A stretch of DNA of 13,325 nt from Pseudomonadota bacterium (GTDB taxonomy: Bacteria; Pseudomonadota; Gammaproteobacteria; Pseudomonadales; Azotimanducaceae), in assembly GCA_027621895.1 (NCBI GenBank), contig JAQCAK010000015.1, forward strand, positions 1 through 13,325. Reading direction: 5' to 3'. The notes beneath the pieces were generated by a model that worked only from the letters and a program-made list of their open reading frames with translations, searched no databases and was not told where the DNA came from. The position numbers were made by a program, and so were the translations under genes. Positions 6,860 through 13,325 of the stretch are shown one piece after another; within the stretch, counting starts at the first letter, position 1; every line of letters starts with the position of its first letter.

Positions 6860-7960
6860 TCAGGGGTTACGTACGACGTCGCCTACTCGAAGCGGTTCCG
6901 TCGTCTCGAGCACCAGGCCGTAAGCCATGCGATCGAAAGCGCGGAAGATCATCAGGATACCCGCTCGCTCGCTGGGTAACTGCACCTGCTTTTCCTTCCG
7001 GTCCCTGGCAAAGCGGTCACGGATCATCGGCCCCTGCTTGGCAATCGCGAGAACCGTACCCACACCGACTCCGTTAGTGAGCCCCCGATTCACAACAACC
7101 ACGTCGTTGCGACCGACCTGCGTCACGCCACCCAGAACGGTCATGATGACACCTTCCACGCGCTGTTCCGGGGGTGTGGGATAAAACGTGGACTCGACCC
7201 GACGTTCTTCAGTCGGCATGAGCCGGTCACCAATGCGTACATCTTCTTTTACGCTGACCAGATCAAAGGTCACGATGTCTCCCTCGCGATCGACCGCCTT
7301 GGCCAGGCCCACTTCAATCGCCTCGTAACCCAGCACATCACCGGTGTCAGGGTCCTTGTAGGTGTTGCCAGAACGGAAAATGCCATAAACGGAGGTTTCT
7401 TCGTCCCAGTCTCCCCGGGCGTAAAACTGATCACCAGGGCCGAAGATCAGGCGCTCGGAACGGCCAGCAAGGATATAGGGCGCTTTAGACAGGGTGTCTT
7501 CTTCCACAATTCGGCCAGTCGACATCAGGCTGGCCACGGCATCCAGGGGAATAGCGGGGATCGCACTGGACAGCGGCGACATCCGGACTTTGGGTTCGAG
7601 TTTCTCAAACCGGTCACCCTGGCGAACACTCTGCTGCGGTTTCAGTTTGTAAGTGCGCTCACCGGGTCCGCGCTTAAGAGTCAGCATGGGATCACCGCCG
7701 ACGTACTTGAGCACGATTTCGTCACCGGGATAGATCAGGTGCGGGTTCTTTATCTCGGGATTAACATGCCAGATCTCGGGCCAGTACCAGGGAACCGTCA
7801 GAAACATGCCGGCGATTCCCCAGAGAGTATCGCCTTCCTTAACCATGTACTGGTCGGGATGGTCCTCTCGAAGCAGTGATCCAATGTCCGCTGCCATGGC
7901 GTAGATGCTGGTGAAGAGCAGCGCGATCAGCGCGACGGTTGCTCTGAGGTGCATCTTCAT
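6860..7960 (-). CDS. tsaP: LysM-domain peptidoglycan-binding protein, TsaP-like (type IV pilus secretin-associated)
   Basis: TsaP binds peptidoglycan through LysM and helps anchor or stabilise the PilQ secretin for type IV pilus assembly (known for the P. aeruginosa and Neisseria proteins). From the chosen start the protein has 366 residues: signal peptide about 1-23 (ends SIYAMA, then ADIG); LysM about 37-86 with KEGDTLWGIA and HLIYPGDEI; a long middle region; and a C-terminal part, about 265-345, with GVTQVGRNDVVVVNRG and GVGVGTVLAI, like the FlgT-C-type domain of TsaP. The start at 7960 is preferred over an in-frame ATG at 7990: it has AGGTGGG upstream with good spacing and begins cleanly at a signal peptide (MKMHLRATVALIALL). 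The position next to dprA and divergent from def is the same as the P. aeruginosa TsaP gene (PA0020). The general LysM call is certain; the TsaP name rests on domain order plus synteny. Confidence 0.85.
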   Translation of the reverse strand: MKMHLRATVALIALLFTSIYAMAADIGSLLREDHPDQYMVKEGDTLWGIAGMFLTVPWYWPEIWHVNPEIKNPHLIYPGDEIVLKYVGGDPMLTLKRGPGERTYKLKPQQSVRQGDRFEKLEPKVRMSPLSSAIPAIPLDAVASLMSTGRIVEEDTLSKAPYILAGRSERLIFGPGDQFYARGDWDEETSVYGIFRSGNTYKDPDTGDVLGYEAIEVGLAKAVDREGDIVTFDLVSVKEDVRIGDRLMPTEERRVESTFYPTPPEQRVEGVIMTVLGGVTQVGRNDVVVVNRGLTNGVGVGTVLAIAKQGPMIRDRFARDRKEKQVQLPSERAGILMIFRAFDRMAYGLVLETTEPLRVGDVVRNP

Positions 7961-8102
7961 AGGCGATTCCCACCTGTAAATGGAGTACAATATCAGGTCA
8001 CGCAGCTACCGATGACGCGGTGAGCTGGCCCTGAATCTTCAAGTTGTTCATAATCTTAGCAGCAGAAGTTGCTCTTTTACTAGAGGTATAAAGCTAAACC
8101 TT
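7961..8102. promoter_or_regulatory. Divergent intergenic region between tsaP and def
   Basis: These 142 bases must hold promoters for two divergent units. On the plus strand, CATAAT (8049-8054) is the best -10 candidate for def, but the -35 area (about 8026-8031, TGGCCC) is poor. A TATAAA at 8087-8092 is too close to the start codon to serve without a near-leaderless mRNA. AGAGG (8082-8086) sits 16 bases before the def ATG, farther than ideal. No good minus-strand promoter for tsaP is obvious. A bulged hairpin lies at 8003-8027. Confidence 0.45.
8003..8027. other. Bulged 8-bp inverted repeat in the divergent promoter region
   Basis: CAGCTACC (8003-8010) can pair with GGT (8019-8021) and AGCTG (8023-8027), leaving one bulged G at 8022 and an 8-base loop. 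It could be an operator between two divergent promoters, an RNA structure in a leader, or chance. No T run follows on either strand, so it is not a terminator. Confidence 0.35.
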
Positions 8103-8606
8103 ATGGCGCCATTAGAAATTCTCGAGTTCCCTGATCCGCGATTGCGAACGGTCGCCAAACCGGTCCAGAACGTGGACGGCAGGATCGTGGAGATGGCGGA
8201 CAGAATGCTGGATGCCATGTATGAAGCGCCCGGTATTGGACTCGCTGCCACCCAGGTCAACTTTCACCAGCGACTGATCGTTCTGGATGTCTCTGAAAAA
8301 CAGGATCAGCCACTGATCCTGATCAACCCGCAGATCATCACCGGGGAAGGAGAGCTGGAAACAAAAGAAGGCTGTCTGTCTGTGCCCGGTTTCTACGAAC
8401 CCGTCAACCGCTACGAGCAGATACAGCTGGAGGCGATCAATCGAGACGGGGACCCGTTCACCCTGGACGCTGAGGGTCTGCTGGCCGTCTGCATCCAGCA
8501 TGAAATGGACCACCTGGAAGGCAAGCTGTTCGTCGACTATCTCTCGAACACCAAACGACAACTCATTCGAAAGAAACTGCAGAAGCTGCAGAAACAACAG
8601 GCCTGA
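8103..8606 (+). CDS. def: Peptide deformylase
   Basis: Removes the formyl group from the N-terminal Met of new proteins as they leave the ribosome; it is a metal (usually Fe2+) hydrolase. The 167 residues match the family. All three motifs are intact: GIGLAATQ (44-51), EGCLS (89-93, metal ligand C91) and QHEMDH (132-137, ligands H133 and H137, catalytic E134). The basic C-terminal helix (about 150-167, KRQLIRKKLQKLQKQ) matches the ribosome-binding tail of type 1 deformylases such as E. coli Def. The start at 8103 aligns with E. coli Def, though the ribosome site (AGAGG at 8082-8086) is unusually far upstream. It is the first gene of the def-fmt-rsmB-trkA-trkH unit; fmt starts 6 bases after its stop. 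Confidence 0.98.
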   Translation: MAPLEILEFPDPRLRTVAKPVQNVDGRIVEMADRMLDAMYEAPGIGLAATQVNFHQRLIVLDVSEKQDQPLILINPQIITGEGELETKEGCLSVPGFYEPVNRYEQIQLEAINRDGDPFTLDAEGLLAVCIQHEMDHLEGKLFVDYLSNTKRQLIRKKLQKLQKQQA

Positions 8607-8612
8607 TCCCAT

Positions 8613-9581
8613 TTGAACATCGTTTTCGCCGGTACGCCCGGGTTTGCTGCCCGGCACCTGCAGGCTCTGATCGACAGCCACCACAGGGTTACCGCAGTTG
8701 TGACCCAGCCCGACAAGCCCGGTCGACGCGGCAAAAAGCTCATGCCGTCGGCGGTAAAACTTGTGGCCGAGGCCGCGACCCTGCCGGTCATGCAACCCGC
8801 CAGGCTCAGGGTTGAAGATCTGCAGGCATTCGACTGCGATGTTCTGGTGGTGGTGGCGTTCGGACAGATTCTGAAACCGCCGGTGCTGGCCTGGCCACGC
8901 CTCGGCTGCATCAATGTGCATGCCTCGCTCCTGCCGCGCTGGCGCGGCGCGGCCCCGGTCCAGCGTGCCATACTGGCTGGTGACTCCCAGTTCGGTGTCA
9001 CGCTGATCCAGATGGACGAAGGACTTGATACCGGCCCGATTCTCGCCATGGATTCAATTGAAATAGATCCCCGTGAGACCGCCGGCAGTCTGTTCAGCAA
9101 ACTCGAGGCTGTTGGGCCTGAGTTGCTGATCAGGACCCTGGACGAGATTGAGAGTGGCGCTTCCATTGCCCGTCCACAGCCGACAGAAGGCGTGACCTAT
9201 GCCCACAAACTCGACAAGGCAGAAGCAGCAATCGACTGGACATTGCCGGCCATCCAGATTGACCGCGAGGTACGGGCCTTTCAACCAGAACCGGTGGCTT
9301 ACACCAGCCTCGGGGACAAGCGCATTCGCATTCATCAGGGTCAGGTCTGCGACACGACTGGTAAGCCGACAGCTCTCGATGATACTTCCCCCGGGACTGT
9401 CACCCTGGTCAGCAAAAAAGGTATCGAGGTCCAGTGTGGCGAAGGAAAATACCTGATCGAAAGGATCCAGATACCGGTCGGGAAAGGATCAATCCTGTCT
9501 CCAGCAGACGTGCTCAACGGCTGGACCAATCTCATACACGCTGGCACTGTCTTCGGCGAGACGACCCCGTCCCATGAATGA
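8613..9581 (+). CDS. fmt: Methionyl-tRNA formyltransferase (TTG start)
   Basis: Transfers a formyl group from 10-formyl-tetrahydrofolate to Met-tRNAfMet for translation initiation. Of 322 residues, the N-terminal Rossmann-type domain shows FAGTPGFAARHL at 5-16, the basic loop GRRGKKLMPS (37-46) that contacts tRNA in E. coli Fmt, and the active-site region NVHASLLPRWRGAAPVQ (101-117; N101, H103) with D139 in GLDTG. The C-terminal OB-like domain starts near 205. The conserved FNPWP-type motif reads FQPEP (223-227). The start must be TTG at 8613: the frame upstream reads TGA TCC CAT TTG, where TGA is the def stop, and the Rossmann strand begins right after it. Ribosome-site complementarity is weak, so coupling with def is likely. 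Its stop overlaps the rsmB start by 8 bases. Confidence 0.97.
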   Translation: MNIVFAGTPGFAARHLQALIDSHHRVTAVVTQPDKPGRRGKKLMPSAVKLVAEAATLPVMQPARLRVEDLQAFDCDVLVVVAFGQILKPPVLAWPRLGCINVHASLLPRWRGAAPVQRAILAGDSQFGVTLIQMDEGLDTGPILAMDSIEIDPRETAGSLFSKLEAVGPELLIRTLDEIESGASIARPQPTEGVTYAHKLDKAEAAIDWTLPAIQIDREVRAFQPEPVAYTSLGDKRIRIHQGQVCDTTGKPTALDDTSPGTVTLVSKKGIEVQCGEGKYLIERIQIPVGKGSILSPADVLNGWTNLIHAGTVFGETTPSHE

Positions 9582-10878
9582 ATACGCCCAGGTCTGCCGA
9601 TTGCTGAAACGCGTGGCAGAAGAAGGCCATCACTTTGACAGCCACTTTGAGGACGACATCAGCAGCAGCCAGGATGTTACTCCGTTCGTGCAGCAGATCT
9701 GCTACGGCGTACTCCGGCACTGGTACTTCCTTGATGCGGTCACCGATGCGCTGTCAAAAAAGCCCCTGCCGGACAAGCACCTGGACCTGCGCATTCTGAT
9801 TATGGCCGGTTTATACAGCATCGATGAACTGAACCGACCTGCCCATGCCAGTGTCAACGCAGCCGTGGAAACAACCCGTCAGCTCAAAAAAGCCTGGGCC
9901 AGTGGCCTGGTCAACGCCGTACTGAGGCGATACCTGCGTGAAAAAGATGCCATCACCCAACAGGTGACTAACGACTCTGCTGAGGCGAGGTTGAATCACC
10001 CGGCCTGGCTGATCGATGCGCTGGCCCGCAGCTGGCCTGATCAAGGGGAAATCCTGCAGTTCAACAACTGCCAGGCGCCCATGACGTTGAGAGTCAATCT
10101 GCTGCGCATCAGCCGGGATGAGTACCTCGACCTCCTGGCCCGGCAGGGTATCAGCGCCAGAAAGGGTCAGCTCACAGACTCGGCGGTTTCACTCGACGAT
10201 CCAATGCCTGTCGCAATGCTGCCCGGGTTCAGCGACGGACTGGTCTCTATCCAGGATGAGGCCCCACAGCTAGCGGCCTGGCTGCTGGCACCGGCTGCAG
10301 GAGACAGGGTACTCGATGCCTGCGCCGCGCCGGGCGGCAAGACCTGTCACCTGCTGGAACAGCAACCGGATCTTCACCTGGTTGCTCTTGACCGGGACCG
10401 AAAACGGATCGGGAGGATTACAGAGAACCTGGAGCGGCTGGGTTTTTCAGCAGAAATCATCTGTTCCAGCCTTGAGGACCTGGATAACAACAGGCAGTTC
10501 GAGCGCATTCTGCTGGACGTGCCCTGTTCTGCAACCGGGATCCTGCGCCGTCACCCGGATATTAAGTTGCTGCGCACTCGTGAGGATGTTGCTAAGCTCT
10601 CGGCACTGCAACGAGCACTGTTGAACAAGGCGCTGGATCTGCTGCAACCGGGCGGCTGGCTGCTCTATTCAACCTGTTCCATTCTGCCTGAAGAGAATGA
10701 CGCAATCGTCAATACCGTCGTGAATGAACGTGATGACACCTTCATGAAATCGTTAACTCTGCCTCACGAAACAAACAGCAGATACATTCTTCAAACACCT
10801 GTTGGCTGGCAGTTACTACCTACCGAAAACGAGCACGATGGATTTTTCTACGCGATGCTTGGGAAACGCAACAAATGA
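9574..10878 (+). CDS. rsmB: 16S rRNA m5C967 methyltransferase RsmB
   Basis: Methylates C967 of 16S rRNA using S-adenosylmethionine. Of 434 residues, the N-terminal NusB-like RNA-binding domain occupies about 1-140 (CYGVLRHWYFLD, IMAGLYSID, NAVLRRYLR). The Rossmann methyltransferase domain shows DACAAPGGKT (248-257), LLDVPCSATGILRRHPDIK (313-331) and YSTCSILPEEND (365-376). The two cysteines used by m5C methyltransferases are C318 (PCSATG) and C368 (TCS). The C-terminal HDGFFYAML is typical of the RsmB type. Start 9574 lies inside the end of fmt and lacks a strong ribosome site; the other nearby ATG (9578) is out of frame. Its last bases overlap trkA as ATGA. The fmt-rsmB-trkA order is conserved in E. 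coli and Pseudomonas. Older name: sun. Confidence 0.96.
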   Translation: MNEYAQVCRLLKRVAEEGHHFDSHFEDDISSSQDVTPFVQQICYGVLRHWYFLDAVTDALSKKPLPDKHLDLRILIMAGLYSIDELNRPAHASVNAAVETTRQLKKAWASGLVNAVLRRYLREKDAITQQVTNDSAEARLNHPAWLIDALARSWPDQGEILQFNNCQAPMTLRVNLLRISRDEYLDLLARQGISARKGQLTDSAVSLDDPMPVAMLPGFSDGLVSIQDEAPQLAAWLLAPAAGDRVLDACAAPGGKTCHLLEQQPDLHLVALDRDRKRIGRITENLERLGFSAEIICSSLEDLDNNRQFERILLDVPCSATGILRRHPDIKLLRTREDVAKLSALQRALLNKALDLLQPGGWLLYSTCSILPEENDAIVNTVVNERDDTFMKSLTLPHETNSRYILQTPVGWQLLPTENEHDGFFYAMLGKRNK

Positions 10879-12248
10879 AAATCATTATCCTCGGGGCAGG
10901 AGAAGTGGGTGGGAATCTCGCACAGAACCTCACCCACGAGGCTGGAGACATTACAGTTGTTGATACCAACAGCGACCGTCTTCGGGAACTGCAGGACCGA
11001 TTCGATATCAGAACGGTCAGAGGCATGGCATCCCACCCCCAGGTAATGCGGCAGGCCGGAGCTGAAGACGCAGACATGCTGATCGCTGTGACTAACAGCG
11101 ATGAGGTCAACATGGTCGCTTGCCAGATTGCTTTTACAGTGTTCAATACGCCAACAAAAATTGCCAGGATCCGATCCTCGGCTTATCTTCGCGATGGCGG
11201 CATCTTTCGCAATGATGCCATGCCCGTCGACGTCATCGTCAACCCGGAGGCTATTGTCACCCACGACATCCGGCGTCTGATTGACAATCCAGGTGCGCTG
11301 CAGGTCATGGACTTCGCAGAAGGCCAGGCCCAGCTCGTGGGTATCAAGGCCTATTACGGCGGTCCGCTGGTAGACCAGGAGCTGCGCTACCTGCGACAGC
11401 ACATGCCCACGGTTGATACCCGGGTCGCGGCCATCTTTCGCAAGAATCGCCCCATCATTCCCCAGGGCAACACGGTCATCGAAGCTGACGACGAGGTCTT
11501 TTTCATCGCCGCGGCACCGGACATCAAGAATGTCATGTCCGAGATGCGCCGGGCAGAAAAGCCCAACAAGCGTATCGTGATCGCCGGGGGAGGGCACATT
11601 GGCGAGCACCTCGCTCGAACGATCGAGAACCGCTACGGTGTCCGGATTATCGAACACAACCGGCAGCGATGCTACGAACTCTCGGAGACCCTGGACCGAA
11701 CCATTGTCCTGTCCGGAGATGCGTCAGACCGCGAATTGCTGCTCGAGGAAAACATCGAAGAGACTGACGTTTTTTGTGCGGTGACCAACGATGACGAGGC
11801 TAACATCATGTCTTCCATGCTGGCCAAAAGCCTGGGCGCCAGGAAGGTCATCACCCTCATCAACAATCCCGCCTATGTTGACCTGATCGAGGACAGCAGC
11901 ATCGATATCGCAATCAATCCCCAGCAGGCGACCCTGGGATCAATCCTGACCCACATTCGCCAGGGCGATGTCGCCCGCGTGCATTCCCTGCGGCGCGGTG
12001 CGGCTGAAGCGATCGAGGCTATTGCACACGGCGACCGGACTTCATCAAAAGTTGTCGGGCGCAGGATCGAAGAGATAGAGCTGCCACCGGGTACCACTAT
12101 TGGTGCCATTGTCCGGGGCGACAAGGTTTTGATTGCCCACGATGACATCCTGGTAGAGTCAGATGACCACGTTATTCTGTTTCTTGTCGACAAGAAGCGG
12201 ATCAAGGAAGTGGAAAAGCTGTTCCAGGCTCCACTCAGCTTCTTCTAG
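10875..12248 (+). CDS. trkA: Trk system potassium uptake protein TrkA (double RCK regulator)
   Basis: Cytoplasmic peripheral subunit that binds NAD(H)/ATP and gates the TrkH channel. The 457 residues compare with 458 in E. coli. Two RCK units are visible. The first has GAGEVG (7-12) with the acidic residue D30, followed by a C-lobe to about 220. The second has GGGHIG (238-243) with E260, followed by a C-lobe to about 450 (LPPGTTIGAIVRGDKVLI). Both glycine-rich loops are intact, so both nucleotide sites look functional. Its ATG overlaps the rsmB stop by 4 bases and trkH starts 3 bases after its stop, so the potassium transporter is translated from the same message as the translation-machinery genes. 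No dedicated promoter was seen upstream. Confidence 0.97.
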   Translation: MKIIILGAGEVGGNLAQNLTHEAGDITVVDTNSDRLRELQDRFDIRTVRGMASHPQVMRQAGAEDADMLIAVTNSDEVNMVACQIAFTVFNTPTKIARIRSSAYLRDGGIFRNDAMPVDVIVNPEAIVTHDIRRLIDNPGALQVMDFAEGQAQLVGIKAYYGGPLVDQELRYLRQHMPTVDTRVAAIFRKNRPIIPQGNTVIEADDEVFFIAAAPDIKNVMSEMRRAEKPNKRIVIAGGGHIGEHLARTIENRYGVRIIEHNRQRCYELSETLDRTIVLSGDASDRELLLEENIEETDVFCAVTNDDEANIMSSMLAKSLGARKVITLINNPAYVDLIEDSSIDIAINPQQATLGSILTHIRQGDVARVHSLRRGAAEAIEAIAHGDRTSSKVVGRRIEEIELPPGTTIGAIVRGDKVLIAHDDILVESDDHVILFLVDKKRIKEVEKLFQAPLSFF

Positions 12249-12251
12249 GCC

Positions 12252-13325
12252 ATGCATTTCCAGATTGCCTTTCGCGTCCTCGGCATCCTGCTGATGATGT
12301 TCAGCCTGACGATGCTGCCACCGGTGATGTTCTCACTGTACTTCAATGACGGTGAGCACAGGGTTTTTCTCACCGCCTTTGCCATGACTTTTGCGGTCGG
12401 CCTGTTCCTCTGGTTTATCTTTCACCGCAACCAGGCGGAAATGCGTATCAAGGACGGGTTCCTGATTACCGTTCTTTACTACCTTGCACTGGGTGTGTTC
12501 GGCGCACTGCCATTCGCCGACGAGCGAGGCCTGGGGCTCTCCATTCCCGACGCGCTGTTCGAATCCTTCTCCGGGCTGACGACAACGGGCGCAACCGTCA
12601 TCGTTGGATTGGATTACCTGCCCGAGTCCATTCTCTTTTATCGACAACAGCTCCAGTGGCTGGGTGGCATGGGCATCATTGTGCTGGCCGTCGCGGTTCT
12701 TCCCATGCTGGGTGTGGGCGGCATGCAGCTGTATCGTGCCGAGACACCAGGGCCGGTGAAAGATTCAAAACTCACACCGCGGATCAAGGAAACGGCGCTG
12801 GCGCTCTGGGCCATCTATCTTGGACTCACCGCCATCTGCGCGCTGGCCTACTGGCTCGCCGGCATGAGCGGTTTCGATGCGATCTGCCACAGCTTCTCGA
12901 CCGTGGCGATCGGCGGGTTTTCGACCCACGACGCTTCCATAGGCTACTTCAACTCGCCACTGATCGAGAGCGTGGCCATCTTTTTCATGCTTCTCGCCGG
13001 TATCAATTTCGGACTGCACTTCTTTGCCTACAAGGAGCGATCCGTACTGCATTACTTTCGAGACGAAGAGGTCCGGTTCTATCTGTGGATTCTGTTGACT
13101 GCATCGGTCGTCGTGGCGGGTGTGCTTTACCACGAGGGCATCTACCAGATCGGTGACTCGGTGCGACTCGCGACTTTCGAAGTGGTCTCCATTTTCACAA
13201 CCACCGGATTCGGAACGGCTGATTTCACAACATGGCCAAGCATGCTGCCCTACCTGGTTTTCTTTGGTGCTTTCACCGGCGCCTGCGCCGGGTCAACCGG
13301 CGGTGGCATGAAAGTCATCCAGGTT
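12252..13325 (+). CDS. trkH: Trk potassium channel subunit TrkH, partial (C-terminus beyond the right edge)
   Basis: Integral membrane pore-forming subunit that takes up K+ together with TrkA. The first 358 codons are present; the family is about 480-485 residues. Hydrophobic segments alternate with pore loops. Three of the four selectivity-filter loops can be read: TTTGAT (110-115), AIGGFSTH (219-226) and TTTGFGTADF (316-325). The conserved intramembrane gate loop ACAGSTGGGMK (344-354) follows the third. LQWLGGMGIIVLAVAVLP (135-151) is typical of TrkH/TrkG. The fourth filter should lie just past the window. Start 12252 is 3 bases after the trkA stop with no clear ribosome site, so coupling to trkA is likely. 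TrkH rather than KtrB is supported by length, motif text and linkage to the double-RCK TrkA. Confidence 0.96.
   Translation, partial: MHFQIAFRVLGILLMMFSLTMLPPVMFSLYFNDGEHRVFLTAFAMTFAVGLFLWFIFHRNQAEMRIKDGFLITVLYYLALGVFGALPFADERGLGLSIPDALFESFSGLTTTGATVIVGLDYLPESILFYRQQLQWLGGMGIIVLAVAVLPMLGVGGMQLYRAETPGPVKDSKLTPRIKETALALWAIYLGLTAICALAYWLAGMSGFDAICHSFSTVAIGGFSTHDASIGYFNSPLIESVAIFFMLLAGINFGLHFFAYKERSVLHYFRDEEVRFYLWILLTASVVVAGVLYHEGIYQIGDSVRLATFEVVSIFTTTGFGTADFTTWPSMLPYLVFFGAFTGACAGSTGGGMKVIQV

Noticed and set aside
7961..7990. Ten-residue longer start for the LysM protein
   Set aside because: The upstream ATG has no ribosome site and adds charged residues ahead of a clean signal peptide; the internal ATG at 7960 has AGGTGGG upstream.
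8061..8073. AGCA-GAAGT-TGCT hairpin followed by CTTTTAC upstream of def
   Set aside because: Only a 4-bp AT-containing stem; too weak to call a terminator or attenuator.
8112..8921. 269-codon minus-strand ORF
   Set aside because: Antisense to both def and fmt, crossing their junction; both sense genes are certain.
10848..11657. 269-codon minus-strand ORF
   Set aside because: Antisense to the end of rsmB and the first half of trkA; no family resemblance.
12656..13156. 166-codon plus-strand ORF
   Set aside because: Out of frame inside trkH; Arg/His/Gly-rich composition is typical of a shifted frame, whereas the trkH frame reads as membrane segments with filter motifs.
1..13325. Mobile element, CRISPR array, phage or defence island
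   Set aside because: No transposase, integrase, spaced repeats or terminal inverted repeats; all genes are conserved housekeeping genes in a known order, with even base composition by eye.

Overview
The window is an ordinary, densely packed piece of chromosome from a gammaproteobacterium, moderately GC-rich by eye. The organism call rests on gene order: tsaP-dprA diverging from def-fmt-rsmB-trkA, with aroE nearby, matches the arrangement known from Pseudomonas and, in part, from E. coli. The cytochrome oxidase genes are also closest in character to Pseudomonas-type aa3/caa3 oxidase. A finer assignment would be a guess. Twelve protein genes are visible, ten complete and two cut by the window edges. 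There is no RNA gene, insertion sequence, CRISPR array, phage gene or other sign of transfer.

Left part, minus strand (1-2278): coxB and the first 375 codons of ctaD encode subunits II and I of a heme-copper cytochrome c oxidase. They follow a 193-base gap that holds the best promoter in the window, with a perfect TATAAT -10 box. Subunit II carries a fused C-terminal cytochrome c domain, so it can pass electrons through its own heme to CuA.

Middle, minus strand (2472-7960): transcription runs tsaP, dprA, aroE, prlC, yheV. tsaP encodes a LysM protein of the kind that anchors the type IV pilus secretin, and dprA encodes the RecA loader for incoming single-stranded DNA. aroE (shikimate pathway), prlC (oligopeptidase A) and a small zinc-ribbon gene of the YheV family overlap each other by 4 and 1 bases and look translationally coupled. 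tsaC and hemF, which sit between dprA and aroE in relatives, are missing here.

Right part, plus strand (8103-13325): def, fmt, rsmB, trkA and trkH form a tight operon with gaps or overlaps of 8 bases or fewer. It combines initiator-Met deformylation and formylation, 16S rRNA m5C methylation, and the Trk potassium uptake system. fmt must start at TTG, because no other start exists between the upstream in-frame stop and the conserved N-terminus. trkH is cut by the right edge after 358 codons.

No exotic system is visible. The points worth a second look are the YheV-PrlC coupling, the missing tsaC/hemF block, the structured coxB leader, the forced TTG start of fmt, and a few intergenic hairpins. 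I saw no convincing intrinsic terminator anywhere, so read-through between neighbouring units is plausible.
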